From positions 1 through 44,910 of the forward strand of contig JAHFFN010000008.1 of assembly GCA_023247915.1 (NCBI GenBank): DNA of 44,910 bases, written 5' to 3'. This DNA comes from Candidatus Omnitrophota bacterium (GTDB lineage Bacteria; Omnitrophota; Gorgyraeia; 2-02-FULL-51-18). The position numbers and the translations under genes are program-made. The notes beneath the pieces were generated by a model. That model worked only from the letters and a program-made list of their open reading frames with translations, was not told the DNA's origin and made no database searches. This document shows, piece by piece, positions 17,922-27,001 of this stretch (position 1 is its first letter; every line of letters begins with the position of its first letter).

Positions 17922-19304
17922 TTATGCCTTTTTTAGTTTATTTTTCCAAAAACCAATTTGTTTTTTAATTTCAGCTGGATGTGTGCTCCCCTGAGTCCGT
18001 TTGAGTCGCACGGAGTGCTCTGGATTAAAAAGATCGTACACATCCCCCTCGATCTTGGATTCAAATTGACGCAAAAGATCCAACCCCATTTTTGAAATGG
18101 CGACTTTCTTCTCTTCAGCAAAACTTACAATCTGCCCAACCACTTCATGCGCCTTTTTAAACGCCAACCCCTTACCCACCAAATAATCCGCCAAATCCGT
18201 GGCATAAAGCGACTCGTCTTTTAAAAGTTCCTTGGCTCGATCCGTACGAATCGACAATGTCTTCACAAGTCTTGAAAAAATGGGCAAAATGGTTTCGAGC
18301 CGCTCAACCGAATCAAACAAAAATCGCTTGTCCCACTGAAGATCACGGTTATACGACGTGGGAAGTGCTTTTAGAAGCGATAAAATCCCCACAAAATTAG
18401 CCGCGAAAGTGCTTGAGGCGCCGCGCACCAGCTCTACGAAGTCCGCATTTTTCTTTTGTGGCATCATGGAACTGCCGGTACAAAACGCTTCGTCGATATC
18501 AAACAGAGAGTTTCCTTTGGTCTGCCCAATCATCAAGTCTTCGGAGATTCTGGACAACTGCAGCCCCGTAAAGACCACGCAGGAAAGAATATTTAAAACA
18601 AAGTCCCGATCGCCGGAAACATCGTAGCTATTGCGTGTGACCTGAGAAAGCCCAAGTTCTTTGGCTATCTTTTTTTGATCCAATGGGAAGGTCGTGCCCG
18701 CAAGCGCTCCCGAACCCAGGACGCAGACATCAAAAAAGATTTGCGACCCCTGAAGCCTGAGAACCGCACGCTCCAACATTTCCGCCCACGCTAAAAATAA
18801 ATGCGCCGCAGAAATTACCTGCGCGTTTTGCAAATGCGTCATGCCTGGGATCAAAACCGCTTGGTTTTTCTCCGCCAAAACAACCAATTCTTTTTGAAGC
18901 GCCTGAATCTGCTGTATTAAAACTTCGGCGTGATTTTTGCAGTAGAGCCGCGTGCTTTGACTCACCAGATCATTCCGCGAACGCGCCGTATGGAGCTTTT
19001 TGGCCGTTTCGCCGGCTATTTTCTCAAGCTCCGCCTGCACCCAGGAATGCACGTCCTCATGCGCTTCGGAGGCCTTTAATTGCCCTGCTTGATATTTTTT
19101 TTCAAGTGCCGCGATGGCCTTGAGTAGCTTCGACGCTTCAACAGCGTTCAAAACACCGCATCCACGAAGTGCATTCACATGCGCGCGGTCAATTTTCAAA
19201 TCATAAGGCAAAAGACGATGATCCAACCACAGAGAATTCGAAAAAGTCTCAAATTCGCTGTCGATTTTCTTTTTAAATCGTCCGCCCCACAATTTTTTTG
19301 CCAT
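17922..19304 (-). CDS. argH: Argininosuccinate lyase ArgH
   Basis: 460 aa, normal length. Splits argininosuccinate into arginine and fumarate. Fumarase/aspartase superfamily: EDVHSWVQAEL, HTARSRNDLVSQSTRL, PGMTHLQNAQ (catalytic histidine region), and the signature GSSMMPQKKNADFVELVRG with the catalytic serine loop. The N-terminus WGGRFKKKIDSEFETFSNS is typical. AAGGAT stands 5 nt before the ATG. It follows argG after 9 nt. Confidence 0.98.
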   Translation of the reverse strand: MAKKLWGGRFKKKIDSEFETFSNSLWLDHRLLPYDLKIDRAHVNALRGCGVLNAVEASKLLKAIAALEKKYQAGQLKASEAHEDVHSWVQAELEKIAGETAKKLHTARSRNDLVSQSTRLYCKNHAEVLIQQIQALQKELVVLAEKNQAVLIPGMTHLQNAQVISAAHLFLAWAEMLERAVLRLQGSQIFFDVCVLGSGALAGTTFPLDQKKIAKELGLSQVTRNSYDVSGDRDFVLNILSCVVFTGLQLSRISEDLMIGQTKGNSLFDIDEAFCTGSSMMPQKKNADFVELVRGASSTFAANFVGILSLLKALPTSYNRDLQWDKRFLFDSVERLETILPIFSRLVKTLSIRTDRAKELLKDESLYATDLADYLVGKGLAFKKAHEVVGQIVSFAEEKKVAISKMGLDLLRQFESKIEGDVYDLFNPEHSVRLKRTQGSTHPAEIKKQIGFWKNKLKKA

Positions 19305-19313
19305 GGAATATCC

Positions 19314-20492
19314 TTATTTGGCTCTATTTCTGTAAGGAAGTGCCCACAGATCAATAAAACCTTTGGCTAATTTCTGGTCAAACTTGTCTTTAGCGCTATA
19401 GGTCGCCAAACTCTCATTGTATAAAGAGTAAGGTGATTTGCGCCCCACGACATGCGAAGAGTACTTACGCAATTTCACACGAACAGAACCTGTCACCGTT
19501 TTCTGTGTTGTCTCCACAAAAGCATCCAGCGATGTTCTGAGCGGTGTGAACCAAAGTCCGTAATACACAAGCTCCGCGTATTTCTGCGAAATCCCTTCCT
19601 TATAGTGAAGCAGTTCGCGATCCAGCACCAAACTCTCTAAATCTTTGTGAGCCTGGAGTAATATCGTCGCTGCCGGCGCTTCATACGTCTCGCGGGACTT
19701 GATACCCACCAAACGGTTTTCGATCATGTCCATGCGGCCAATTCCGTATTCGGCGCCTAAATCATTCAAATAAGCGATCAGTTTAAGCGCGTCCATTTTC
19801 TTTCCATCGACAGAGACGGGAATTCCTTTTTCAAATCCGATTTCAATCACGCGTTCTTTGGGATTTCTTTTCTCAGCGCCCTGCGTCCATTGAAAAGACT
19901 CCGTGGGAGGTTCGGTGTTGGGATCTTCTAACACACCCGCCTCCACACTCACGCCCCAAATATTTTTATCAATGGAAAACGGGCTCTTTTTAGAGACGTC
20001 GATAGGAATATGGTGCTTTTCCGCGTAACGAATCTCGTCTTCACGAGACTTGAATTCCCATTCGCGAACCGGGGCAAAAATCTCAAGAGACGCATCCAGC
20101 GCCTGCACCGTGACTTCAAAACGCACCTGATCATTTCCTTTTCCGGTGCAACCATGAGCTACTGCGGTCGCCTTTTCTTCATGAGCCACCGCCACTTGTT
20201 CCGCAGCAATAATGGGTCGTGATAAAGCGGTCGCCATCGTATAGCGTCCCTCATAAATCGCGCCGGCCTTGAGCGCTGGCCAAATATAATCCGTCGCGAA
20301 TTTCTTTTTCAGATCCCTCACAACGACTTTGGCGGCACCCGCTTTTTTAGCGCGTTCAATGGCCGCGGTCGTGGTTTTTTCTTGTCCCACATCCGCCATA
20401 TAAGCCACCACCTCATACCCTTTGTCTTTCAGCCACTTGATGGCGACCGAAGTATCGAGACCCCCTGAATACGCTAAGACGACTTTTCTCAT
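19314..20492 (-). CDS. argG: Argininosuccinate synthase ArgG
   Basis: 392 aa. ATP-dependent joining of citrulline and aspartate. N-terminal PP-loop AYSGGLDTSVAIKWL, then HGCTGKGNDQVRFEV (citrulline/aspartate site), SIDKNIWGVSVEAG, and GRMDMIENRLVGIKSRETYEAP. All expected motifs are present and length is normal. The start overlaps the argF stop (ATGA), so translation is coupled. Confidence 0.98.
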   Translation of the reverse strand: MRKVVLAYSGGLDTSVAIKWLKDKGYEVVAYMADVGQEKTTTAAIERAKKAGAAKVVVRDLKKKFATDYIWPALKAGAIYEGRYTMATALSRPIIAAEQVAVAHEEKATAVAHGCTGKGNDQVRFEVTVQALDASLEIFAPVREWEFKSREDEIRYAEKHHIPIDVSKKSPFSIDKNIWGVSVEAGVLEDPNTEPPTESFQWTQGAEKRNPKERVIEIGFEKGIPVSVDGKKMDALKLIAYLNDLGAEYGIGRMDMIENRLVGIKSRETYEAPAATILLQAHKDLESLVLDRELLHYKEGISQKYAELVYYGLWFTPLRTSLDAFVETTQKTVTGSVRVKLRKYSSHVVGRKSPYSLYNESLATYSAKDKFDQKLAKGFIDLWALPYRNRAK

Positions 20493-21526
20493 TTTCTTTT
20501 TTTCCTGGTCAGCAAAAGATACAAAAGTGCCTTCTGCGTGTGTAGACGATTTTCCGCCTGATCAAAAATCACCGAACGAGAGCTTTCGATCGCCTCATCG
20601 GTAATTTCCTCGCCGCGATGCGCGGGCAAGCAATGCATCAGCACCGTGTCCTTCGGCGCTTTGCTCATGATGGCGCTATTGATCTGGAACGGTTGGAAAT
20701 CGCGCAATCTCTGCTCGCGCTGTTTTTCCTGACCCATACTCACCCACACGTCGGTGTAAATGGCGTGCGCGTTTTTAATCGCGGTAAACGGATTGTTCGA
20801 CATCGTGACCTTAGAGCCGGTTTCCTTGCAAATGAGCTTGATATCTTTCAAGATCTCTTCGCTCGGTTCATAGCCGCGAGGGGTCGCGATTGCCAAATTG
20901 GCACCGACTTTGCACGCGCCATACAGCATGGAGTTCAGCACATTGTTGCCGTCTCCGATGTACGCGATGTTGAGCTTGGCCAGTGTCTTATTGAACTTTT
21001 CACGGATTGTAAAAAGATCAGCCAAAATCTGGCACGGATGATAATGATCGCTCAAACCGTTGATCACGGGCACGCCGGCATGCTGGGCAAATTCTTCCAC
21101 ATCCGAATGACGATGCGTGCGAACCACCACCGCGCTGCAGTAGCGCGACAACACGCGCGCCACGTCGCGAATCGATTCGCGCTCTCCGAGCGGCAATTCC
21201 TGGGGATCCATGTACACAGAGTTTCCGCCAAGCTCGGCCATGCCCACTTGAAATGAGACTCGCGTACGAATCGACGGCTTTTGAAACAAAAGTGCCAGCG
21301 ACTTGCCTTTTAATTTATTGGCGAAAGCCAAGGGATTTTTTTTCATCTTCTCGGCCAATTTAAAAATGGCATCGAGTTCCCCCGCGCCGGCTTCGCGCAA
21401 ACTTAAAAAATCTTTCGCGGCGAAAAGAGCGCCGGAAGGCTTCTTGGGCGCCGCCGCGGATTTGCCGGCGGATTTTGATTTCGCGCGGCTGGGTTTACTT
21501 TTCTTTTTAGACTTTGATTTACTCAT
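20489..21526 (-). CDS. argF: Ornithine carbamoyltransferase ArgF with basic N-terminal extension
   Basis: 345 aa. Makes citrulline from ornithine and carbamoyl phosphate. The carbamoyl-phosphate motif is QKPSIRTRVSF, followed by DPQELPLGERESIRD, HPCQILADL, YIGDGNNVLNS and the ornithine motif MHCLPAHRGEE. The core begins near residue 38 (DFLSLREA). The first 33 residues are almost only Lys, Ser, Ala and Pro (MSKSKSKKKSKPSRAKSKSA and on), unlike the usual protein of about 305 aa. No other ATG lies close to the core start, and GGGAG upstream of this ATG supports the long form. The argF identity rather than a transcarbamylase for another substrate rests on the HCLP motif and arg neighbours. Confidence 0.95.
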   Translation of the reverse strand: MSKSKSKKKSKPSRAKSKSAGKSAAAPKKPSGALFAAKDFLSLREAGAGELDAIFKLAEKMKKNPLAFANKLKGKSLALLFQKPSIRTRVSFQVGMAELGGNSVYMDPQELPLGERESIRDVARVLSRYCSAVVVRTHRHSDVEEFAQHAGVPVINGLSDHYHPCQILADLFTIREKFNKTLAKLNIAYIGDGNNVLNSMLYGACKVGANLAIATPRGYEPSEEILKDIKLICKETGSKVTMSNNPFTAIKNAHAIYTDVWVSMGQEKQREQRLRDFQPFQINSAIMSKAPKDTVLMHCLPAHRGEEITDEAIESSRSVIFDQAENRLHTQKALLYLLLTRKKRK

Positions 21527-21540
21527 ACCGATTTAACTCC

Positions 21541-22743
21541 CTATTTAATATTCAGACCACTCTCAGACTGCGCGGCCAAAACCTCATCCAAAATTTGAAT
21601 CGCGCGGTCTATTTCTTTTTCTTTCACGACCAGGGGAGGCATCAACCTCAACACATTGCCCTGCGTGCAATTAATCAGAAGTTTGCGTTTCAAGCATTCT
21701 TCGTAAATATTTTTTCCTTCCACTTCGAGCTCAACACCCGCCATGAGAGCCATGCCTCTCACCTCTTTGATCACGCGGTGTTTCTTTTTAAGCTCGTTTA
21801 ATTTTTTAAACAAATACGAACCGGTGATCACCGTGTTGTTTAAAAGTTTTTCCTTCTCAATCGCCTCAAAAACAGCCAGCGCGGCCGCACAAGCCAACGG
21901 ACTCCCGCCAAACGTAGTCGCATGCGTGCCAGGCTGCAGTGTATCGGCGATTTCCTTGCGAGCGACCATCGCTCCGATCGGAAAGCCTCCGCCTAAAGAC
22001 TTAGCCAACGTCATGATATCCGGCTCAATGCCATAATTTTTATAGCAAAACATGCGGCCGGTACGTCCCATGCCGGTCTGCACTTCATCCAAAATCAAAT
22101 AAATTTTTTTGTCATTGCAGAGCCGGCGTACCGAAGAAAGATACTGCGCATCGGCAACGCGGATCCCGCCCTCCCCCTGAATCGGCTCCAGCATGATCGC
22201 GACAGTTCGCGGTGTGATCGCGCGCTCCAACGCCGCAAAATCATTAAACGGGATATTCACAAACCCCGGCATCAAAGGCTCAAAACCTTCCTGGTATTTT
22301 TTCTGCCCTGTCGCGGCGATCGCGGACAATGTTCTTCCGTGAAACGAACGCTCTATGGTGATGATTTCATGGCGCGAGGGATTTCCGAGCTTCCGTACAA
22401 GTTTAAACGCGGCTTCATTGGCCTCCGCGCCGGAGTTACAAAAAAAGACTTTGCCTGGAAATGAATGGCGAATCACCTGCTCCGCCAACACCCCCTGAAG
22501 CTCATGATAATAATTATTGGAAACGTGTATCAGTTGCTCAGACTGGCGTTTGATCGCCTCGGTCACGCGCTTGTGACAATGTCCAAGCCCGCTGACGGCC
22601 CACCCCGGAAAGAAATCCAAGTATTCATCGCCATGGGAGTCCCACACGCGCGTGCCACGACCGCGCTCCAACACCAAAGGCGTTTTGGTGTAACAAGGCA
22701 CGACATAGTCGTAATACAACCTGATAATTTTTCTAAAATCCAT
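21541..22743 (-). CDS. argD: Acetylornithine aminotransferase ArgD
   Basis: 400 aa, class III PLP aminotransferase. Transfers the amino group to N-acetylglutamate semialdehyde. Motifs: RGRGTRVWDSHGDEYLDF, FCNSGAEANEAAFKL, FHGRTLSAIAATGQ, LDEVQTGMGRTG and the PLP lysine in TLAKSLGGGFPIGAM; the C-terminal NVLRLMPPLVV is typical. Such enzymes often also act on succinyl-LL-diaminopimelate, but with dapL present that role is not needed. The ATG starts 1 nt after argB. Confidence 0.96.
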   Translation of the reverse strand: MDFRKIIRLYYDYVVPCYTKTPLVLERGRGTRVWDSHGDEYLDFFPGWAVSGLGHCHKRVTEAIKRQSEQLIHVSNNYYHELQGVLAEQVIRHSFPGKVFFCNSGAEANEAAFKLVRKLGNPSRHEIITIERSFHGRTLSAIAATGQKKYQEGFEPLMPGFVNIPFNDFAALERAITPRTVAIMLEPIQGEGGIRVADAQYLSSVRRLCNDKKIYLILDEVQTGMGRTGRMFCYKNYGIEPDIMTLAKSLGGGFPIGAMVARKEIADTLQPGTHATTFGGSPLACAAALAVFEAIEKEKLLNNTVITGSYLFKKLNELKKKHRVIKEVRGMALMAGVELEVEGKNIYEECLKRKLLINCTQGNVLRLMPPLVVKEKEIDRAIQILDEVLAAQSESGLNIK

Positions 22744-22744
22744 G

Positions 22745-23614
22745 TTATCGCTTTACGATTTCGGTTCCGATACCCTTATCGGTAAAAATTTCCAAAAGGA
22801 TTCCGTGAGGAATGCGCCCGTCAATAATATGGGTTTTCTTGACGCCGCGGTCTAAGGCGCGGATACAGGCTTTGACCTTGGGAATCATGCCGCCGCTGAT
22901 CACGCCGGAATCAATCAAACCGTCCACTTCGGCAATGCTCAAATGCGAAAGCACCGACTCCGGATCTTTCTGGTCTTTCATGATGCCACGCACATTGGTC
23001 AGCAAAACAAGCTTGAGCGCGTTGAGTCCCCGCGCGATTTCGGCGGCGGATTGATCCGCGTTGATATTATAGGTAAAGCTGTCTTTCCCGATGCCGATCG
23101 GCGAAATCACGGGAATAATGTCACTAGTGATCATTTTTTGAATCACGTCGCCGTTAATTTTTGTGATCTCTCCCACAAAGCCAATATCGGTTCCGTCGAT
23201 TTCGGCGTGTTTACGAACCTCGATCAAATGATCTTCTTTGCCGGAAAGCGAAATAGCGCTTCCGCCCAACGAAATGATTTCTCGGACAATCTCGCGATTG
23301 ACCTTGGAAAGCTCTTCTTCCACCACTTCCATTGTCTCTTCATCGGTGACGCGAAAACCGCGGACAAACTTTACTTCTTTGCCAAGCTCTTCAATGCGCT
23401 TGGAAATGTACGGTCCGCCGCCGTGAACCAAAATCGGCCTCATACCCACATAACTCATAAACACAATGTCTTCCAAAACATTCCGGCGAATATCAATGTC
23501 CGTCATCGCCGCGCCGCCGTATTTGATGACAATGGTTTTGTCATAGAAGCTTTGGATGTACGGAAGCGCCTCGATCAGCACGTCCGCTTTTTTAATCATT
23601 TCTTTCATGGGCAT
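22745..23614 (-). CDS. argB: Acetylglutamate kinase ArgB
   Basis: 289 aa. Phosphorylates N-acetylglutamate, usually the regulated step. Amino-acid kinase fold: TIVIKYGGAAM, PILVHGGGPYISKRI, FVRGFRVTDEETMEVVE, the NINADQSAAEIARGL substrate region and GGMIPKVKACI. An N-terminal helix of about 20 residues (KEMIKKADVLIEALPYIQSF) is present as in arginine-sensitive hexameric ArgB, which fits feedback control by arginine; that is inference. AGGAGA lies 8 nt before the ATG. Confidence 0.97.
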   Translation of the reverse strand: MPMKEMIKKADVLIEALPYIQSFYDKTIVIKYGGAAMTDIDIRRNVLEDIVFMSYVGMRPILVHGGGPYISKRIEELGKEVKFVRGFRVTDEETMEVVEEELSKVNREIVREIISLGGSAISLSGKEDHLIEVRKHAEIDGTDIGFVGEITKINGDVIQKMITSDIIPVISPIGIGKDSFTYNINADQSAAEIARGLNALKLVLLTNVRGIMKDQKDPESVLSHLSIAEVDGLIDSGVISGGMIPKVKACIRALDRGVKKTHIIDGRIPHGILLEIFTDKGIGTEIVKR

Positions 23615-23625
23615 TCTAGCTTCTC

Positions 23626-24852
23626 CTAAGTCCGGTAAGCAGAGTTTATTCTTACGTAATTGGTTGAAAAATCGCAGGTGTACGCGGTCGCCGCGTATTT
23701 TCCCAAACCTAAATCAACGGTGATTTTAATATTTTTCTGCGCGAATACACGGTTGAGCACCGCCGCCTGCTTTTTGACCCGGCCGCCATTTCTCAGCACT
23801 AATTCTTTGCCTAGATAAATCTGCATTTTCCACGGATCCACATGCGCGCCGGAATAACCAACCGCCGCTGCGATGCGTCCCCAGTTAGGATCGCAACCGA
23901 ACAACGCGCATTTAAAAAGATTGGAGCTGGCCACCGCACGCGATACAAGTGTCGCGTCTTCATGCGTTTGTGCGCCCTTGACAGAAATTTCCACAAATTT
24001 GGTTGCGCCTTCGGCATCCCGGATCATGAGCTTGGCGATATGCAAAAAAATCATCTCCAGTGCTTTTGAAAAATCCCGGAACTCTTTGGTTTTTTCGACG
24101 ATTTTCTTATTTTGCGCCATGCCATTGGCCAAAATCACCACCATGTCATTGGTGGACATGTCGCCATCAATCGTAATAGTGTTAAATGTTTTCTGCATCG
24201 CCTGATCCAACGCGTCACGAAGCGCGTTGTGCGCGATCACGGCGTCCGTCGTCACAAAGCAAAGCATGGTCGCGTGCTTGGGCGGATGAAGCGCCATTTG
24301 CGGGTGAATCATCCCTGCGCCTTTAGCGATCGCGCCGATTTTAATTTTTCTTTTCCCGACATAAAGCTCGACGGCGATTTCTTTATTCATGCGATCCGTC
24401 GTCAAAATACTGGCAGCCGCAAGCTCCCCGCCTTGGCGGCTAGCTCCATGCACCAGCTCCGGAATCGCGTTTAAAATTTTTTTAATCGGCAGAGGCTTTC
24501 CAATCACACCGGTAGAAGCCACGAGCACGTCTTTTTTATTGAATTTGAGCGCCCGCGCAACCGCCAAACCCATGGCTCGCGAGTTTTCAAAGCCGCTTTC
24601 GCCGGTCATGCAATTAGCATTGCCGGAATTCGCCACAATCGCCTGTGCCCGGGCGTCTTTCAAATATTCTTTGTTGATCACCACGCAAGAGGCTTGAATT
24701 TTATTGGTCGTAAAAACGCCGGCGGCCAGACACGGCTTCTCGGAATAAATTAGCGCCAAATCTTTCTTTTTAGATTTTTTGATGCCGCAATAGAGCCCGT
24801 TGGCTTTAAAACCAATGGGAGCTGTGACGCCATGTTGAACCACTTTAATCAC
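23626..24852 (-). CDS. argJ: Glutamate N-acetyltransferase / ornithine acetyltransferase ArgJ
   Basis: 408 aa. Moves acetyl from N-acetylornithine to glutamate, recycling the acetyl group; many ArgJ also use acetyl-CoA. The self-cleavage site is at Ala194-Thr195 (KHATMLCF), with T195 as the nucleophile. KGAGMIHPQMA, TTDAVI, FNTITIDGDMSTND and the C-terminus ending TNYVRINSAYRT are canonical. No argA-type synthase is in the window, so a bifunctional ArgJ is plausible. The start is GTG, overlapping the argC stop (GTGA). Confidence 0.97.
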   Translation of the reverse strand: MIKVVQHGVTAPIGFKANGLYCGIKKSKKKDLALIYSEKPCLAAGVFTTNKIQASCVVINKEYLKDARAQAIVANSGNANCMTGESGFENSRAMGLAVARALKFNKKDVLVASTGVIGKPLPIKKILNAIPELVHGASRQGGELAAASILTTDRMNKEIAVELYVGKRKIKIGAIAKGAGMIHPQMALHPPKHATMLCFVTTDAVIAHNALRDALDQAMQKTFNTITIDGDMSTNDMVVILANGMAQNKKIVEKTKEFRDFSKALEMIFLHIAKLMIRDAEGATKFVEISVKGAQTHEDATLVSRAVASSNLFKCALFGCDPNWGRIAAAVGYSGAHVDPWKMQIYLGKELVLRNGGRVKKQAAVLNRVFAQKNIKITVDLGLGKYAATAYTCDFSTNYVRINSAYRT

Positions 24853-25874
24853 AGGCCTGCCCTTTCATCAAAACCCGACATGATATTCATATTTTGCACC
24901 GCTTGACCGGCCGCGCCCTTGCCCAGATTATCAATCGCCGTCACAATCACGGCGAGATTCTTGGATTCATTGACACGAAGCCCGATATCGCAAAAATTGG
25001 TATGCGCCACGTGCTTAATTTCCGGTAGCGCACCGCCTTCATACACCTTCACAAAGGGTTCGTTTTGATAAAATTTCTTGTAAAGCGCGATAAGCTCAGC
25101 TGTGTTTGTTTTTTTCTTGAGCTTCACGTAAATAGTGCTCAAAATCCCTCGATTGATCGGCAAAAGATGCGGCACAAACACCACGCTCACTTCTTTGCGC
25201 GTGGCACGCTCGAGCTCTTGATTGATCTCGGGCACATGCTGATGCTCAAAAAGCTTGTAGGCCTTGAAAGATTCGTTGACCTCGGAAAAATTAAGCGCTT
25301 TCTCGGCTTTCCGTCCCGCGCCAGTCACGCCGCTTTTGGCGTCAATGATGATAGAATCCAGATCCAACACACCTTTTTTAGCGCCGGCCAATATTCCTAA
25401 AATAGAGCCTGTCGGGTAACAGCCTGGATTCGCAATGAGCGTCGCCGATTTGATCTTGTCCCGATTGGCTTCCGGAAGACCGTACACCGCCTGGCGCAAA
25501 CTCACCAAGTCCTTGTGCTTGACCTTATAAAACTTTTCATAGATCGCTTCGTCTTTCAGACGATAATCCGCGCTGACATCAATGACTTTAATTTTGGCTT
25601 TCAAAAATCGCGGCGCAAATTCCTGGGAGACGGTATGCGGCAGAGATAAAAAAACCAGATCACATTTTTCCGCCGCTTCCTCAAATGAAAAAGCACGGCA
25701 TTCCAAATCCAGCGAATTTTTTAGATAAGGAAAAATATCCTGAATCTTAACGTCCCGGTCTTCTTTTCCGGAGACATACGTCAGCTCGGCCTGAGGATGC
25801 TTGGCGAGAATTTTTACAATTTCTTCGCCGGTATATCCGGTGGCTCCGACAACACCTACTCTAATTTTTTTCAC
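24849..25874 (-). CDS. argC: N-acetyl-gamma-glutamyl-phosphate reductase ArgC
   Basis: 341 aa. NADPH-dependent reduction of acetylglutamyl phosphate. Rossmann loop VVGATGYTGEEIVKIL, then LSLPHTVSQEFAP, the catalytic cysteine in IANPGCYPTGSILG, SGVTGAGRKAE and HQHVPEINQEL. The start is GTG with AAGGAA about 10 nt upstream. First gene of the long arg-lys-pan run; the promoter at 25923-25951 would leave a leader of about 40 nt with no visible attenuator. Confidence 0.98.
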   Translation of the reverse strand: MKKIRVGVVGATGYTGEEIVKILAKHPQAELTYVSGKEDRDVKIQDIFPYLKNSLDLECRAFSFEEAAEKCDLVFLSLPHTVSQEFAPRFLKAKIKVIDVSADYRLKDEAIYEKFYKVKHKDLVSLRQAVYGLPEANRDKIKSATLIANPGCYPTGSILGILAGAKKGVLDLDSIIIDAKSGVTGAGRKAEKALNFSEVNESFKAYKLFEHQHVPEINQELERATRKEVSVVFVPHLLPINRGILSTIYVKLKKKTNTAELIALYKKFYQNEPFVKVYEGGALPEIKHVAHTNFCDIGLRVNESKNLAVIVTAIDNLGKGAAGQAVQNMNIMSGFDERAGL

Positions 25875-25922
25875 AAGACTGATTCCTTATCCTAAGTTCA
25901 ATAAATTCAAACAGAAGCCCAC

Positions 25923-25951
25923 ATTATAGAGAGCTTTTGCCATTCTGTCAA
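25923..25951 (-). promoter_or_regulatory. Consensus sigma-70 promoter of the arg-lys-pan run
   Basis: On the minus strand TTGACA (25951-25946), 17 nt, TATAAT (25928-25923): both hexamers and the spacing match consensus exactly. The start point would be near 25916, about 42 nt before the argC GTG. The -35 box lies in the tail of the rpsI terminator. Confidence 0.9.
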
Positions 25952-25986
25952 AAAATAAAAAAGAAAGCCGAGCGTAAAGCTCGGCT
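25950..25986 (-). terminator. Rho-independent terminator after rpsI
   Basis: AGCCGAGC and GCTCGGCT form a perfect 8-bp stem with loop TTTAC, followed on the minus strand by TTCTTTTTTATTTTTT. It is 54 nt after the rpsI stop. Its T-tract touches the -35 box of the argC promoter. Confidence 0.92.
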
Positions 25987-26040
25987 ATTCTTAGAGTTAT
26001 GGAAATTATGCTTTGTTGCTTAATGCGTCTAAAATCGTCC

Positions 26041-26484
26041 TTATCTCTTCGAAAACTGGAATCGCCGTCTCGCGCCCTTGCGTCCGTATTTCTTACGTTC
26101 TTTCATACGGGGATCGCGAGTCAAGAAATCGCCGCGGCGTAAAAGTGTTTTCAATGTTTCATCAAAGCTGACAAGCGCTCTGGAAATAGCGTGACGAACC
26201 GCTCCGGCCTGTCCGGCTAAACCGCCGCCACGGGCATTGGCGATCACATCAATCTTGGCGTTGAGCTGCATGGCTTCCAAAGGCTGGCGAACCAACATCT
26301 GAAGCGTCGGCCGACCAAAGTAGGTGGCGATGTCTTTGCCGTTGACTTGAATTTTTCCGGATCCTTTAAAAAGCTGAACACGCGCGGTCGCTTCTTTGCG
26401 GCGGCCGGTGGCGATCTGTTTGTCCTTTGGAGCCTTCATCAATTCAACTTTTTTTGTTTCTGTGGGCTTCACATCAGTTTTCAT
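26041..26484 (-). CDS. rpsI: 30S ribosomal protein S9 (uS9)
   Basis: 147 aa. Small-subunit protein whose C-terminal tail contacts P-site t[23 protein letters not shown], the [20 protein letters not shown] signature and the basic tail ending [13 protein letters not shown] are typical. The first 20 residues ([20 protein letters not shown]) are an extension beyond the usual start, but AAAACT spacing gives no better start, and the ATGA overlap with the rplM stop supports this one. Confidence 0.98.
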   Translation of the reverse strand: MKTDVKPTETKKVELMKAPKDKQIATGRRKEATARVQLFKGSGKIQVNGKDIATYFGRPTLQMLVRQPLEAMQLNAKIDVIANARGGGLAGQAGAVRHAISRALVSFDETLKTLLRRGDFLTRDPRMKERKKYGRKGARRRFQFSKR

Positions 26485-26948
26485 TTAGTGGTAGTCGCTT
26501 TCGCTTTTTCTTTGGAAGCTTTAGGCTTCCCATTTGAAATTTGAGCCGCGTGAGGATGCTCACTGCCCGTATAAAGTAAAAGTCTGGTGATCATTCGCTT
26601 GCCGAGCGTGTTCTTGGGAAGCATTCCCTTGACGGCATGCTTCAACGCATACAAAGGATCACGCTGCATCACCTCGTCAAAAGTGCGGCGGATGATACCA
26701 CTCGGATAGCCGGTAAAACGAGTGTAAATCTTTCCTCTGCCCTTGTTGCCAGTCACAACCACTTGGCCGGCATTCAGAACGATCACGCCGTCACCTGTTT
26801 CCACATGCGGCGTATAATCCGTTTTGTTTTTGCCCATCAAAATACGGGCAATGCGTGTCGCCAGACGACCCAGGGTCTCCCCTTTAGCATCGATGACATG
26901 CCATTTCTTATCTAAATAATCTTTTTTATTCGCCATAAAAGTTGACAT
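26481..26948 (-). CDS. rplM: 50S ribosomal protein L13 (uL13)
   Basis: 155 aa from the ATG at 26948 ([11 protein letters not shown]), chosen because AAGGAG lies 4 nt upstream; the frame is open further but that extension overlaps the promoter. [53 protein letters not shown] and YTGSEHPH identify it. The tail after HPHAAQ is a basic, low-complexity extension ([15 protein letters not shown]) of about 15 residues. rpsI follows with a 4-nt overlap, the standard rplM-rpsI pair. Confidence 0.98.
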   Translation of the reverse strand: MSTFMANKKDYLDKKWHVIDAKGETLGRLATRIARILMGKNKTDYTPHVETGDGVIVLNAGQVVVTGNKGRGKIYTRFTGYPSGIIRRTFDEVMQRDPLYALKHAVKGMLPKNTLGKRMITRLLLYTGSEHPHAAQISNGKPKASKEKAKATTTK

Positions 26949-26972
26949 AAATCTCCTTGAGAGAAAGGTGAA

Positions 26973-27001
26973 AGGATAGCACTCGGGTTCTAGGTTGTCA
27001 A
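26973..27001 (-). promoter_or_regulatory. Promoter of rplM-rpsI
   Basis: TTGACA (27001-26996), 17 nt, TATCCT (26978-26973) on the minus strand. The -35 box overlaps the stop codon of the upstream secreted protein gene. The leader to the rplM ATG is about 20 nt and contains AAGGAG. Confidence 0.75.

Noticed and set aside
22943-23629. 228-codon plus-strand open frame opposite argB
   Set aside because: Shadow of a canonical acetylglutamate kinase; no ribosome site or motif.
25875-25922. Leader attenuator or riboswitch before argC
   Set aside because: The predicted leader is about 42 nt with no stable hairpin, Arg-rich peptide or known riboswitch core.
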